Origin: Streptomyces sp. MMG1121
Lineage (GTDB): Bacteria > Actinomycetota > Actinomycetes > Streptomycetales > Streptomycetaceae
Direction: 5' to 3'
Length of the DNA stretch: 64,000 nt
NCBI RefSeq assembly: GCF_001280015.1
Contig: NZ_LGDV01000191.1
Coordinates: 72,160-136,159, forward strand
Below the pieces are notes generated by a model, which had not been told where the DNA came from, did not search any database, and saw nothing but the letters and a program-made list of their open reading frames with translations. The translations under genes and the position numbers were made by a program. This document shows positions 1 through 8,058 of the stretch, one piece after another; positions within the stretch are counted from its first letter, which is position 1, and every line of letters begins with the position of its first letter.

Positions 1-440
1 CCGGGATCGAAGCGCGGGACGTTGCCCCACTTGACCACGTCGACATGGGTGCTCTTCATGCCGAACCGGGCGCTGTAGACATCCAGGTCCTTCTGGATGG
101 TCGGCGAGCCGAACGGATCCACGATCACGATCGTGCGCCCCTTGCCGGTCACCCCTGCCTGGTACAGCGGGTTCAGGTCGTACGCCTGGCGGTACTGGAT
201 CGCGTTGTAGCAGTCGAACCCCCACGTCGCCCGGCACTGCGCAGTGCTCATCAGGCTGCCGGCCCCGCTCTTCGATTGCTGCCCGGCCGCCGGCACGGGC
301 TTGACTTCTTGCGCCGGTCGCACGGGTGCAGCGACGGCGACAGAACCAGACAAAAGTCCTGCTATCGCGGCGAAACTGGTGAGGCTGGTGACCCAGGCTG
401 CGGCGACCGCAGTGCGCCGCCGCGCATGAATCCTGCGCAT
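1..440 (-). CDS. S53 family (sedolisin-like) secreted serine peptidase, 5' part only
   Basis: The reading frame enters the window at base 1 and begins at ATG 438-440 on the minus strand, with a good ribosome site (GAGGAGC) just upstream. About 146 residues are visible. The N-terminus has an Arg-rich stretch, a hydrophobic segment and an AxA-type exit, which fits a signal peptide. It is followed by the segment CRATWGFDCYNAIQY and GVTGKGRTIVIVDPFGSPT, which I recognise from Streptomyces S53 peptidases that lack a long propeptide. The catalytic Ser lies outside the window, so activity cannot be judged. The gene belongs to the host chromosome left of the integrated element. Confidence 0.8.
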   Translation of the reverse strand, partial: MRRIHARRRTAVAAAWVTSLTSFAAIAGLLSGSVAVAAPVRPAQEVKPVPAAGQQSKSGAGSLMSTAQCRATWGFDCYNAIQYRQAYDLNPLYQAGVTGKGRTIVIVDPFGSPTIQKDLDVYSARFGMKSTHVDVVKWGNVPRFDP

Positions 441-1080
441 AGATGCTCCTCGTAGTGGACCAGGCCACGCTCGGCCGTGGAGTGCGATCCCATCCCGAGG
501 CCGTCCATGAGGCAAGGGATTTCCCTTGTGTGGCTTTTCACTGCTTCATCCGATTCGATGCCCTATGTCCATGCCGAGGGCGTCCCGCAGGGCCTGGGCA
601 ACCCATCGAGGGTGCGCATGCCGGCCTGGCTGTCGCGCGGCTTCGGTCCAGGTGGCAGCGGGGCCTTCGTGTGCCGGGTTGCCTCCTGCGGGAGTCGCGA
701 CCAGTTCGATGCCCGCTGTGTCGGTTTCGCGAGATAAGTCGCTTCTGACCGCTTCATGAGATACATCACGATCTGACCATCGAGGAGCGGGCGGCCCGTG
801 AGCGGGATCGGGGGTCGCTGGAGTCGGACATGGCGCCACGCGGCCACTTGGTGCCGAGCGGAGCGGTCGGTGGCGTCGGAGCCCTCGGAGGGGCAGCCGG
901 ACGCAGCTGACGGTCCGTCGAATGTGGCGACTGACCTCGGAGGACACTCCAAGATCCCGTCCACGCCTCGTCCACAGACCCCGGCATACACCCGCTCCGA
1001 GCGACATACGCCTGCACAAACGCGAAGACCCCGACCTCAGCGTTTCCGCTGGTGACGGGGTCTTTGGGCACTCATGTTGG
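441..1080. other. Intergenic stretch, no convincing gene
   Basis: Open frames exist on both strands, as expected at this GC content, but none has a ribosome site or a product I recognise. The right end carries the terminator-like hairpin listed separately. The rest shows nothing I can support. Confidence 0.6.
1025..1064 (-). terminator. Hairpin, probable original terminator of tRNA-Arg
   Basis: A 9-bp stem (aagaccccg / cggggtctt) encloses an inner hairpin cagcg-tttc-cgctg. Before the element inserted, this lay just downstream of the minus-strand tRNA-Arg gene, whose 3' end is still present at 1081. It is now about 21 kb from the intact tRNA. Confidence 0.6.
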
Positions 1081-1123
1081 GTGCCCCCGGCAGGATTCGA
1101 ACCTGCGCACACGGCTCCGGAGG
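1081..1123. repeat. attL: 43-bp remnant of the tRNA-Arg 3' end
   Basis: These 43 bases are identical to 22388-22430. They cover the T-arm, the 3' acceptor strand and part of the anticodon arm of tRNA-Arg, and then diverge at 1124. This is the pattern left by site-specific integration into the 3' end of a tRNA gene: the host 3' fragment stays here and the element supplies a replacement at the right end. Confidence 0.95.
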
Positions 1124-1743
1124 GCATGCTTCAAACCGTGTCGGCACTGGCTCTGACCTGCACGTATGACCATAGAAGTCATCCCTCGGCTCTATCTCTA
1201 TCGCATACCGTGCACAGGACGGCTTCCACCCCCCCCTGTTGGTACAGGCGCCGGCCAGCTGCGGCATCTCTGTCCGCGGCTCGGAGCGCCGCTTCATGCC
1301 GCTTGTTGCGGAGGGAGTGGCGCGGCCTAGAAGCGACCTCACGTGATCGCTGCCAGCGCAGCGTTGGCCGGGGCCGAGCGGTCGTCATTGAATGTCGTTG
1401 ATCGCCTTGGGCCGCCGTTCGACGGCCCACAGACGGCCCGACAACCTCTTAGTCCCGAACGCGATTGAGGCCTGTCCAACCTCGTGCCCGGACCATTGGC
1501 CTGCCCGTTTACCTCCGCCACAGTCCGTCACTGTCCGCCGCGATCCCGGGGCGGCTGCGGCATTTGGCCCCCTGCTTGACCCCCGCCGCGTCGGATCGCG
1601 AGCCCAGTCCGGCTACGCGAACGCGCTCCCCTGGAGAGCCCTCAGAGACCCTTCCTAAACCATTAGTGCAAGGAATTCATGATCAACTGAAGTGTGGGGT
1701 GTATGGTTCTTGGCTAACCGCTAGTTTCAGATGGGAGTGGTAC
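1124..1743. other. Left end of the element, no clear gene
   Basis: About 620 bases between attL and the first credible start. Visible structure includes a short inverted repeat ATGAC...GTCAT near 1165-1182, a 9-mer TCTATCGCA at 1197-1205 that recurs at 22261-22269 near attR, and a hairpin tgggccg...cggccca around 1408-1430. Open frames run through it but lack ribosome sites. The region may hold integrase or Xis arm sites and the promoter for the next gene; that is inference. Confidence 0.4.
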
Positions 1744-2541
1744 GTGGACAGCTCGGTCCCTCAGTGGGCTCGTGACCAGTACGGCGACGATGCCGATGCC
1801 ATCCGCGCCGCCGTCTGGTGGGCGCTGGAAGACACTCAAGAGGCAACGCTCGACGTGCGCGCTGCGGCCCGGTCGAAGTACGGGTTCGCTCCTGGTGGCG
1901 CACGGATGACCAATCAGTTCGAGAGGCTCGTTGAGCGCATCCTCGACCTGGGGGTTGAAGGCACCGAGATAGTGAAAACCGGTACCTGGTACAAGCTTCC
2001 GCTCGTTCACAACACCGTGCTGTTCCCCGTCTGCGCTGAGGTGGATGGCACGGAGCCGGCCAGTCACTGGCCGCGGAACAGGGATCTCTCGGGAGTCGTA
2101 AAGGAGATCTTTGCAGCTACCAGTCCATCCGAGAAGCTCTGGGTCGCGGATCCGTTGCCTGATCTGGCAGTTCCTGAGCAGGTCCTGCGCCCCTCGCTCG
2201 CAGAACTTGCAGGGCGGGACCCGCGCCCACAACTGGTTCTGGTGGTCTACGAGATGGACCGCTCCGGCCTCAAGCGCGCCTGGTGGGGCAAGGCTGAGCT
2301 GCTGGATGAGACTGGCACCCTTGGGTGGATGACTGAGCGGTCACTGATCACCGCGCCGGAAGGCACCCCCCTGTTCGCTGTGCTTGACCTGAACGCGGAT
2401 GATGAACGCTTCGACTCCGGTGACCTGCCGGAGGTGCCGATGACTGGTCGTAGTGACGAAGAGCGAAAGCTTGGGACTCCACCGACGACGGAAGCGGCTG
2501 AAGAGACTGAGGACGACTCTGCTGAGAGCGATGAGGGCTGA
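1744..2541 (+). CDS. Unknown protein with acidic C-terminal tail, coupled to an XRE/ImmA-IrrE gene
   Basis: The frame is open further upstream, but GTG 1744 has a ribosome site (GGGAG) seven bases before it and gives 265 residues starting MDSSVPQWARDQYGDD. I see no signal peptide or membrane segment. The middle is a mixed alpha/beta soluble sequence, and the last 35 or so residues are rich in Glu, Asp, Ser and Thr. I do not recognise a domain. It overlaps the next gene by 11 bases, so the two are probably translated together, and the partner (an HTH metalloprotease) suggests a regulator-target or toxin-antitoxin-like pair. That role is inferred from context only. Confidence 0.65.
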   Translation: MDSSVPQWARDQYGDDADAIRAAVWWALEDTQEATLDVRAAARSKYGFAPGGARMTNQFERLVERILDLGVEGTEIVKTGTWYKLPLVHNTVLFPVCAEVDGTEPASHWPRNRDLSGVVKEIFAATSPSEKLWVADPLPDLAVPEQVLRPSLAELAGRDPRPQLVLVVYEMDRSGLKRAWWGKAELLDETGTLGWMTERSLITAPEGTPLFAVLDLNADDERFDSGDLPEVPMTGRSDEERKLGTPPTTEAAEETEDDSAESDEG

Positions 2542-3697
2542 CTATCCAACGATCCCCGGACTGGGTCTGGACGACACAACGCTGAAAGCCGTTTGGGACG
2601 GCTTCCACCCGCCCAGGCTGACTCAAGCACGTCACCTTGCCGGGCTGACGAAGAAGGAGGTTGCGGAAGGGATCGGCGTATCACCTGCTGCCGTTGGGCA
2701 GTACGAGACAGGGAGTAGCAAGCCTCGTGTCGGGCTGATTCCACGATTGGCCGAGGTTCTGGACGTGCCCGTCCAGTTCTTCCTGGCGGGTCGTCCGATG
2801 GGCAAGCTAGACACATCCATGGCTCACTTCCGGGTATTGCGCTCCACCAGTGGGGCACAGCGTAATAGAGCTCTGGGCTTTGCCGGGCAGACGTGGGAGC
2901 TCACGTACGCGCTTGAAAAGCGCGTACGGCTGCCTCTTGTTGATGTGCCAGGCTTTACCGGCGGAGAGATCCATCCTGGGACGGAGATCCCGGCCGAACC
3001 CGTTGGTGCTGCGCGCGAACTGCGGAAACGCTGGCAGCTGGGGAAGGGCCCAGTCCGGCACCTGATCCGACAAATGGAAGCCCACGGAGTTGTGGTTGTC
3101 ACCCCGCCAGAGGCAGACCAAGCGACTGCGAAGATCGACGCTTTTGCGAGCGGGGGCCTTCCTCGTCCCCTGGTCGTCCTTACGCCGAACCGCGCAGACG
3201 ACGTGTATCGGCATCGATTTAGTGCAGCTCACGAGCTCGGTCACTTGGTGCTTCATGCGGCGTCTACAGGAGATGCTCGTCAAGAACGTGAAGCTGACGC
3301 GTTTGCTGCGGAGTTCTTGACGCCTCGGACCAGCATTCTTCCTCTGCTGCCGCGGAGGATGGATCTAGCGCAGCTGGCCGACCTCTCGCGTACATGGGGT
3401 GTGTCAGTTAAGTCGTTGATTTACCGGTGCCGGGAGCTCGGGCTAGCCTCAGAGGCCACGGCAAGTCGGGCTTACCAGCGCCTGAATGCACTGGCTGGCC
3501 AACCTGGTTTCTCCGCCGAACCGGTTAGTGGATTCCCCGGAGAGCAGCCCGTGATGTTGCGGCAAGCTTTCGAACTCGCGGAGCGTGATCAGGATCTAAC
3601 CGTACGCGACCTCGCGCGTGAGCTTGCCTGGAAGCCGGCCCGTGTAAGGGAATTGCTCGGCATGCCTGATAGTCGTCCGGTTCTGCACCTAGTGTGA
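2531..3697 (+). CDS. XRE-family HTH plus ImmA/IrrE metallo-endopeptidase
   Basis: Starting at ATG 2531, inside the end of the previous gene, it gives 388 residues. Residues about 30-85 form an XRE helix-turn-helix (ARHLAGLTKKEVAEGIGVSP). A zinc-peptidase motif AAHELGHLVLH lies near residues 230-240, with a downstream Glu in QEREADAFAAEFL, as in ImmA/IrrE proteins. The family cleaves repressors to switch mobile elements on, or acts as a stress regulator. The C-terminal 100 residues look like a second DNA-binding or substrate-binding region. It is a likely element-control gene; whether it cleaves its neighbour or the GntR repressor cannot be told from sequence. Confidence 0.85.
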   Translation: MRADYPTIPGLGLDDTTLKAVWDGFHPPRLTQARHLAGLTKKEVAEGIGVSPAAVGQYETGSSKPRVGLIPRLAEVLDVPVQFFLAGRPMGKLDTSMAHFRVLRSTSGAQRNRALGFAGQTWELTYALEKRVRLPLVDVPGFTGGEIHPGTEIPAEPVGAARELRKRWQLGKGPVRHLIRQMEAHGVVVVTPPEADQATAKIDAFASGGLPRPLVVLTPNRADDVYRHRFSAAHELGHLVLHAASTGDARQEREADAFAAEFLTPRTSILPLLPRRMDLAQLADLSRTWGVSVKSLIYRCRELGLASEATASRAYQRLNALAGQPGFSAEPVSGFPGEQPVMLRQAFELAERDQDLTVRDLARELAWKPARVRELLGMPDSRPVLHLV

Positions 3698-3710
3698 GTG
3701 TGACCGTCTT

Positions 3711-3739
3711 GAGGGGTCGGTGAATGCTTCCGGCCCCTC
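3711..3739. terminator. Bidirectional hairpin between convergent genes
   Basis: A 10-bp stem (gaggggtcgg / ccggcccctc, one G-U pair) lies between the end of the ImmA/IrrE gene and the end of the minus-strand DUF4365 gene. Its position suits termination from both sides. Confidence 0.6.
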
Positions 3740-3759
3740 GATTCCCTTCTAGGCGTATT

Positions 3760-4908
3760 TCATAGAGCGTTGTACCACAGTGCCCACATCGCGGCTGCCA
3801 GTTCTGGCTCCTCGCGTAAGGTCGCACCGATGACGTCCATCACGCGAATTCCGTGCCGCTCGCATGTAAGCTCCACCTGGATTGCGTCCAGTTGAAAAGC
3901 TTTCATGAACAATATAGTGGCGTGGCTACGGTAACTCACCCCACTATCTGATACCGCCTGCGCGCTGTCAAATATGGCTATTTCTGTCAATCTCTCAGCG
4001 TGTTCCGCCGGATGTAGATCCAGGATGGACGCTGCGGACTCTAGTGTGCTATCTCCGAGAAGATCTGGAGCGAATTTTTCTTGATTTCTCTCGATTATTT
4101 CAAGCAATTCATGCTTGCTGAATTCAAATATGTTGACGAGTTGTCTGATTAGATCTCGTGGATACGGTGGGCGCTCCCAGTTTGAACGCTGCGCGGGAAG
4201 TAGTTCTTCGAGCTCATTATTCCAGTGGTGACTAAAATCTATAAGGGTCCGCTGTCCGAAGTGCTTCCTCTCCTCTTCGTTGATCCTGGCCGCCAGGAAG
4301 GAAAGATCCTCGATTTTCATTCGGCTGGTGTAGGCCCGTAGGAGGTCAAGGACTCTGCCGTCTTGTGGCGCTGTCAGTAGGCAGCCCTCGATGGCGATCC
4401 TCCTTGCCACTGGGTCGCTGTTTGATAGGGCCAAAATCCAGTCCCCGGGGCTCGCCTGTCTGGCAACTCTTAGAATCTGAGGGACTGTTTCAATGCTGAA
4501 GGGGTGCGGTGCGCTTAATACCGTCAAATCGCGGTTTCGATGCAATTGCTCGGTGATATCTCCCCAATGCATTATCCTGCTGTCTGGGTCCACCGTGATG
4601 AGAATCGATGGAATGGGACCGTCTGCGTAGTAGGATCGGTGTTCGACGTCAAGCTGACATCGGCCGGTTCCATCGCTCCTATGGTATTTATTTCTTCCGC
4701 TTTTGACTTGGATCCTCACCAGTGCGCCGGACAGCTGATTCGTTCCGTTGTGGGGAACCTGGGCGATTAGATCAGTTCCGTAGTCATCTCCTTGGTCCAC
4801 GCTGATCACCGGCACGCCGGCTTCGAGGAATGTTAGGCGGACAAGAGATTCTCCTGCGTTTCCAATCAGATGTTGCGGCTTGATCTTTGGCCCGATCGGA
4901 TGACTCAC
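3760..4908 (-). CDS. DUF4365 (PD-(D/E)XK nuclease-like) protein
   Basis: The frame opens earlier but would overlap the upstream gene. GTG 4908 has a ribosome site (GGGAGAT) at proper spacing, giving 382 residues. The N-terminal 130 residues carry the DUF4365 pattern: GNAGESLVRLTFLEAG, then DQGDDYGTDLIAQV, then VRIQVKSG, which match the Glu, Asp and Q-x-K positions of the PD-(D/E)XK nuclease fold. The C-terminal 230 residues are helical and I do not recognise them. It lies 19 bases after the XRE-repeat gene, in one operon. Base composition is clearly lower in GC than its neighbours, a sign of separate origin. A DNA-cleaving defence or exclusion role is plausible but unproven. Confidence 0.75.
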   Translation of the reverse strand: MSHPIGPKIKPQHLIGNAGESLVRLTFLEAGVPVISVDQGDDYGTDLIAQVPHNGTNQLSGALVRIQVKSGRNKYHRSDGTGRCQLDVEHRSYYADGPIPSILITVDPDSRIMHWGDITEQLHRNRDLTVLSAPHPFSIETVPQILRVARQASPGDWILALSNSDPVARRIAIEGCLLTAPQDGRVLDLLRAYTSRMKIEDLSFLAARINEEERKHFGQRTLIDFSHHWNNELEELLPAQRSNWERPPYPRDLIRQLVNIFEFSKHELLEIIERNQEKFAPDLLGDSTLESAASILDLHPAEHAERLTEIAIFDSAQAVSDSGVSYRSHATILFMKAFQLDAIQVELTCERHGIRVMDVIGATLREEPELAAAMWALWYNAL

Positions 4909-4927
4909 AAATATCTCCCGATAACGC

Positions 4928-6175
4928 TCACTGGGGAAGGAAGCCCGGCTTCTCCTGTCCCAGGGCTTGCAGTCGAGCAAGGTAGTCCTGCGCGGCAGGT
5001 TCTGTGGCGTAACGACGCCGCATCTCGGCAGCAAGTTCTCGGCTGGTCATGATGAGCGAGGGCACAGATTGCCGGTCACCTTCAAGGGCTCGCTCTCCCA
5101 TGATGAGAGCCTGCTCCAAGTCGCCCTCACGCGCCGCGGTGACTCCGAGCGTGACGCGTGCTTCCGCGTTGCGCATCGGCGAACGCTCGGTGCCGTCGAA
5201 GTCCGTTCCCGCCCTCAACACCTCGTTGGCGAGTGTGCGGGCAAGCTTGTCTTCACCGACGAGGCGGTAGCAGTCCATCGCGTAGAAGTCGAACTTGGCC
5301 GGGTCCACAACGAAATGGTTGTCCAGGTTCTCGGGGTAGGGCATCCCTTCGAGTAGCCGCCGCCCCTTGTCCAAGGCCACCTCGACTTGTCGGCGGTCCC
5401 CGATCCGCGCCCACGCCTTTGCCTCCTGCGCAGCGAGCTGCACGGCCACGCCGTGGTGTGCTGCCGTCTCGGCTCCGGCCCGCGCTGCCGCGATAACGCC
5501 CCGGTAGTCGCCGGTCGTAAGGGCGAACCAGGCCCGCATCTCGTGCGCCCACCCGGCGACCTCCACGTGGTCAGCCTCGGTCGCAAGCGAGAGCGCGGCC
5601 TGCCGCGTCGACTCAGCGGCGTGCCGGGCGCCTGTGTCGTACTCGACACAGCCGACCAGTAGGGCAAGCCAGCCGGAGAGTGCGAGCACCTCGCGGTGCT
5701 GCGCGAGCGTGAGGCTCTTCGTGTGAAGCTCGACAACGCGGCGAAGCCACTGCCGCCCCTCGATAAGAAGCTGCTCGCTCGGCATGAACGGGTACTCCGA
5801 AGCGAGCCGGTCCGTCGTGATGCGGAGAGCATCAAGCGTGGCGTTGTCGACGTCGGACCGATTGAGACGGCTCACGATCTCCAGCGTCTCCATGCCGGAC
5901 GCTGCAAGGATCTCCCTATCCCCGTCGCGCCGTGAGGGTGCTGGGAAGAGCGCGTGGGTCACGGTGCCGAAGAGGGCCGCGATGATCGGTTGGTAGAAGT
6001 CGTTCGGCATCTGGCCTGACTCCCAGCGCTTCCACTGGCGAATCATGCTTTCTTCTGCCGGCAGTTCCGTGGGGGCGTGCGCCCGCAGTGCCCTGACTGC
6101 ATCACGTTGCGACCAGTCGCGCGCCGTCCGTTCAGCCGCGATGCGCCGCGCCCATGCGGGCCTGTCGTCGGTCAT
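4928..6175 (-). CDS. XRE-family HTH regulator with helical repeat region
   Basis: ATG 6175, with ribosome site GGAGGAGGG, gives 415 residues beginning MTDDRPAWARRIAAERTARDWSQ. Residues about 10-65 form an HTH with the Streptomyces pattern WSQRDAVRALRAHA...IRQWKRWESG. The rest is Ala- and Arg-rich helical sequence with TPR-like spacing (for example GWLALLVGCVEYDTGARHAA). Such proteins are frequent in Streptomyces and often accompany mobile elements. It is the first gene of the operon with the DUF4365 gene and probably controls it or element functions. The exact target is unknown. Confidence 0.75.
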   Translation of the reverse strand: MTDDRPAWARRIAAERTARDWSQRDAVRALRAHAPTELPAEESMIRQWKRWESGQMPNDFYQPIIAALFGTVTHALFPAPSRRDGDREILAASGMETLEIVSRLNRSDVDNATLDALRITTDRLASEYPFMPSEQLLIEGRQWLRRVVELHTKSLTLAQHREVLALSGWLALLVGCVEYDTGARHAAESTRQAALSLATEADHVEVAGWAHEMRAWFALTTGDYRGVIAAARAGAETAAHHGVAVQLAAQEAKAWARIGDRRQVEVALDKGRRLLEGMPYPENLDNHFVVDPAKFDFYAMDCYRLVGEDKLARTLANEVLRAGTDFDGTERSPMRNAEARVTLGVTAAREGDLEQALIMGERALEGDRQSVPSLIMTSRELAAEMRRRYATEPAAQDYLARLQALGQEKPGFLPQ

Positions 6176-6333
6176 GTGCCCTCCTCCGAGTGCGTACACC
6201 GAGTCTCGCGCGCGAACCGGGGGGACAGGGAAGGGGACAGAGGGGTGTCACTGGACATGTCCCCTCCTCCGTTCCTTCGTCCCCCCGCTGTCACTTACTC
6301 CACACCCTCCGTTACTCGCATGCTGGTTGCAGA

Positions 6334-6669
6334 TCAAGCGCCACCCGGTTCGGAGCGGTTTTCCAGAGCTTCGAGCCGTTCAGTCAACGCCTGAAGCTGG
6401 GAGCGGATCTCCTTGATGTCATCGCGTACGTTGCCACTGGGGGCAGACCCGTCGCTGACGAAGTTGCCCAGGTTCCCCGCCGACACGATCAGCCCTTCGG
6501 CACGGAGCGTGGCTAGTCCGTTCTGGATGGTCTGGCTCGCGTACCCGAAGCGGTCCATCAGCTCTCGCTGAGACGGGAGTTTCTCCCCCGGCTTCATCTT
6601 CTTGATGTCGTCGCGGAGTGCCTCCGCGACCTGCACCGCCTTCGGCTTCGGCCCTCCTGTGACAGTCAT
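6334..6669 (-). CDS. GntR-family repressor (KorSA-like)
   Basis: This 111-residue protein begins MTVTGGPKPKAVQVAEALRD at ATG 6669. Residues 12-75 form a GntR winged HTH (KLPSQRELMDRFGYASQTIQ then NGLATLRAEGLIV). The C-terminus is a short coiled coil (IRSQLQALTERLEALEN) rather than a ligand-binding domain. Small GntR repressors of this kind, such as KorSA of pSAM2, hold down transfer and replication genes of AICEs. The repeated operator-like boxes right upstream (6684-6743) suggest autoregulation and control of the divergent rightward gene cluster. Confidence 0.85.
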   Translation of the reverse strand: MTVTGGPKPKAVQVAEALRDDIKKMKPGEKLPSQRELMDRFGYASQTIQNGLATLRAEGLIVSAGNLGNFVSDGSAPSGNVRDDIKEIRSQLQALTERLEALENRSEPGGA

Positions 6670-6683
6670 GCCTTGAGGGTACC

Positions 6684-6743
6684 CACCACAGCGAACTAGT
6701 GCGCATCACCTCGTAAGGGTTGTGCACCACAGCAGACTAGTGC
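6684..6743. promoter_or_regulatory. Repeated operator boxes upstream of the GntR gene
   Basis: Two copies of a 19-base motif, caccacagcgaactagtgc at 6684-6702 and the same with AG for GA at 6725-6743, lie 41 bp apart (about four helical turns). Each contains the palindrome ACTAGT, and a third partial copy (gctagt) follows at 6746-6751. They sit immediately before the repressor gene in the divergent region 6670-7071, and are probable binding sites for it. That 402-base region holds no gene I can support. Confidence 0.6.
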
Positions 6744-6985
6744 AAGCTAGTCAGCACGGCCCCGGAACCTCCGGGTGGCAACTGTTTGACCTGCACGAAT
6801 GGCTCGGGATTGCCCGTATGGCTGCCGCTCGCGGCAGCCGGAAAGCGGCTTCTGTCGCACGCCGCGGGCCCCGCGCTGGTTGTTCTTTGAGAACGCTCCA
6901 CTGCTGGTGGAGCCGCATAAGTGGGTCTCTGAGCCGTCTCCCCCGAAGTGACGGCCGCGCGGCTGCAAGACCGCGCACCCAGCCA

Positions 6986-7031
6986 GCCCCGGACCGGCCG
7001 TGATGGTGCCGCATCGAATGCGGCCCGGGGC
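6986..7031 (+). other. Structured hairpin motif, copy 1
   Basis: An outer 7-bp stem (gccccgg / ccggggc) surrounds a 15-base bulge and an inner 6-bp stem with a TCGAA loop (gccgca-tcgaa-tgcggc). A second copy at 7304-7343 keeps the fold but changes paired bases together. It ends 40 bases before the start of the 60-residue gene. Function is unknown: it could be an RNA leader structure or a DNA site. Confidence 0.55.
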
Positions 7032-7071
7032 GCACGCCGCCACTCATCCACCGAGCAGGAAGAAGCCTGAC

Positions 7072-7254
7072 GTGAACCGTACCTACCGCTTCACCGCGAC
7101 AGTCACCGACTTGGACACCGGCAAGACGGAGGAGGTCTCCGACACCGCGACCTTCGACCACTTCATGGTCACCAGGCATGAGGCCAAGGTTGCCATCGGC
7201 CGGGAGTTCGCCAGCCAGCGCAAGACGGCCCGCAACATCCGCATCACCGGCTGA
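7072..7254 (+). CDS. Small AICE protein, unknown
   Basis: GTG 7072, with ribosome site AGGAAG, gives 60 residues (MNRTYRFTATVTDLDTGKTE...). The sequence alternates short beta-like segments with a basic C-terminal helix (EFASQRKTARNIRITG). I see no Cys, signal or membrane segment. Such short proteins are typical first genes of AICE transfer regions. It is flanked by the two copies of the covarying hairpin motif. No function can be assigned. Confidence 0.6.
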   Translation: MNRTYRFTATVTDLDTGKTEEVSDTATFDHFMVTRHEAKVAIGREFASQRKTARNIRITG

Positions 7255-7303
7255 TCGAACCGCGCCGGCGCTTCCCAACTCCAACCCGGAACATCCAGCC
7301 TCG

Positions 7304-7343
7304 GTCCCGGCATGACGCTGCCGGATCGAATCCGGCCCGGGGC
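7304..7343 (+). other. Structured hairpin motif, copy 2
   Basis: Same architecture as 6986-7031: outer stem gtcccgg / ccggggc (one G-U pair), nine-base bulge, inner stem gccgga-tcgaa-tccggc. Relative to copy 1, the fifth inner pair is swapped from C-G to G-C, which preserves pairing. Confidence 0.55.
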
Positions 7344-7385
7344 ACTCTCCCCGCCGCGCTCGCGGCGGGGGATTTCGGAGCGGTC

Positions 7386-7447
7386 GCCGTCTCACCACAC
7401 GCCTGCGGCCCCTCCGGCTCCCAGTCCCTCCGTATCAGGAGCCCCCA
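7386..7447 (+). repeat. Duplicated 5' leader, copy A
   Basis: The leader of the 96-residue gene shares long blocks with 15190-15260, the leader of the prim-pol gene: gccgtctcaccaca and gcctgcg near the start, ccagtccctccg in the middle and atcaggag as the ribosome site. It probably carries shared transcriptional or translational control of transfer and replication genes. Confidence 0.55.
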
Positions 7448-7738
7448 ATGCGCACGTACATCGGCGGTCATCAGGCCGTCTCCGTGAACGACTTCATCGA
7501 ACTGGCCCTGGGCACCCCGGCTGAGCTGTGGCTCGGGGTGGAGGGCGAGACCGACGAGGAGCGCGCGGCCCGTCTGGACGCGGCGCGCGACATCCTCGCC
7601 GAGAACCCCGATCTTCCGGACGACGTGAGCCGGGTCATCAAGGTGATCGAGGCGCACGCCCCGGAGCTGTTCAACGTCGTCCCGCTGGCCCGCCCGGTTG
7701 GGCGCCGGCGGCCCGCGCGACAGGGAGCGGCGGCATGA
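7448..7738 (+). CDS. AICE protein of unknown function (96 aa)
   Basis: ATG 7448 follows ribosome site AGGAG in the duplicated leader. The product is 96 residues, mostly acidic and helical (GETDEERAARLDAARDILAENPDLPDD), with a basic C-terminal tail. No motif is recognised. Its stop overlaps the next start (ATGA), beginning a translationally coupled run that continues to 10044. This suggests an accessory role in AICE maintenance or transfer, by position only. Confidence 0.65.
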   Translation: MRTYIGGHQAVSVNDFIELALGTPAELWLGVEGETDEERAARLDAARDILAENPDLPDDVSRVIKVIEAHAPELFNVVPLARPVGRRRPARQGAAA

Positions 7739-8058
7739 ACGAGCCGGTGACGCTGGACGCGCTGGCCGTTCCAATGCGCGTGCTGCGGCTGCTGGCCGCT
7801 GACTTCGGATACCTGCCCGCCCCGGACGTCGACCTGTCCCGCATCTACCCCGAGCGGCTGACCCTGCGGTTCCACGAGGGTCTGCACGCGTTCGAGGCGT
7901 GGCGGGAGGCCTTGGCCGTGCCGCCGGAGAAGGTGGCGCACGGGGTGCAGGGCGACGGCGCGACGCGCGTGCTGAAGGCGTCGACCGACTACGCGGGTGC
8001 AGAGGTGCACCTGATCGGCTACGCCGACGTGCCCGTTGCGGACGGGGGTGCGGAATGA
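7735..8058 (+). CDS. AICE protein of unknown function (107 aa)
   Basis: ATG 7735 overlaps the preceding stop by four bases. The 107-residue product (MNEPVTLDALAVPMRVLRLLAADFGY...) looks like a small alpha/beta domain: a helical start, a region around RIYPERLTLRFHEGLHAFEAW, then strands ending VHLIGYADVPV. It has no membrane segment. The next gene again overlaps by ATGA. I do not recognise the family beyond its common presence in Streptomyces AICE clusters. Confidence 0.65.
   Translation: MNEPVTLDALAVPMRVLRLLAADFGYLPAPDVDLSRIYPERLTLRFHEGLHAFEAWREALAVPPEKVAHGVQGDGATRVLKASTDYAGAEVHLIGYADVPVADGGAE

Noticed and set aside
546..1127. Overlapping minus-strand open frames in the region left of attL
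   Set aside because: They cross the terminator and the tRNA remnant, lack ribosome sites, and have Arg/Pro/Ser-rich sequence typical of chance frames in GC-rich DNA.
7304..7343. A tRNA gene suggested by the T-arm-like loop and acceptor-like end
   Set aside because: No D-arm or anticodon arm can be paired; the conserved part is only a two-stem hairpin.
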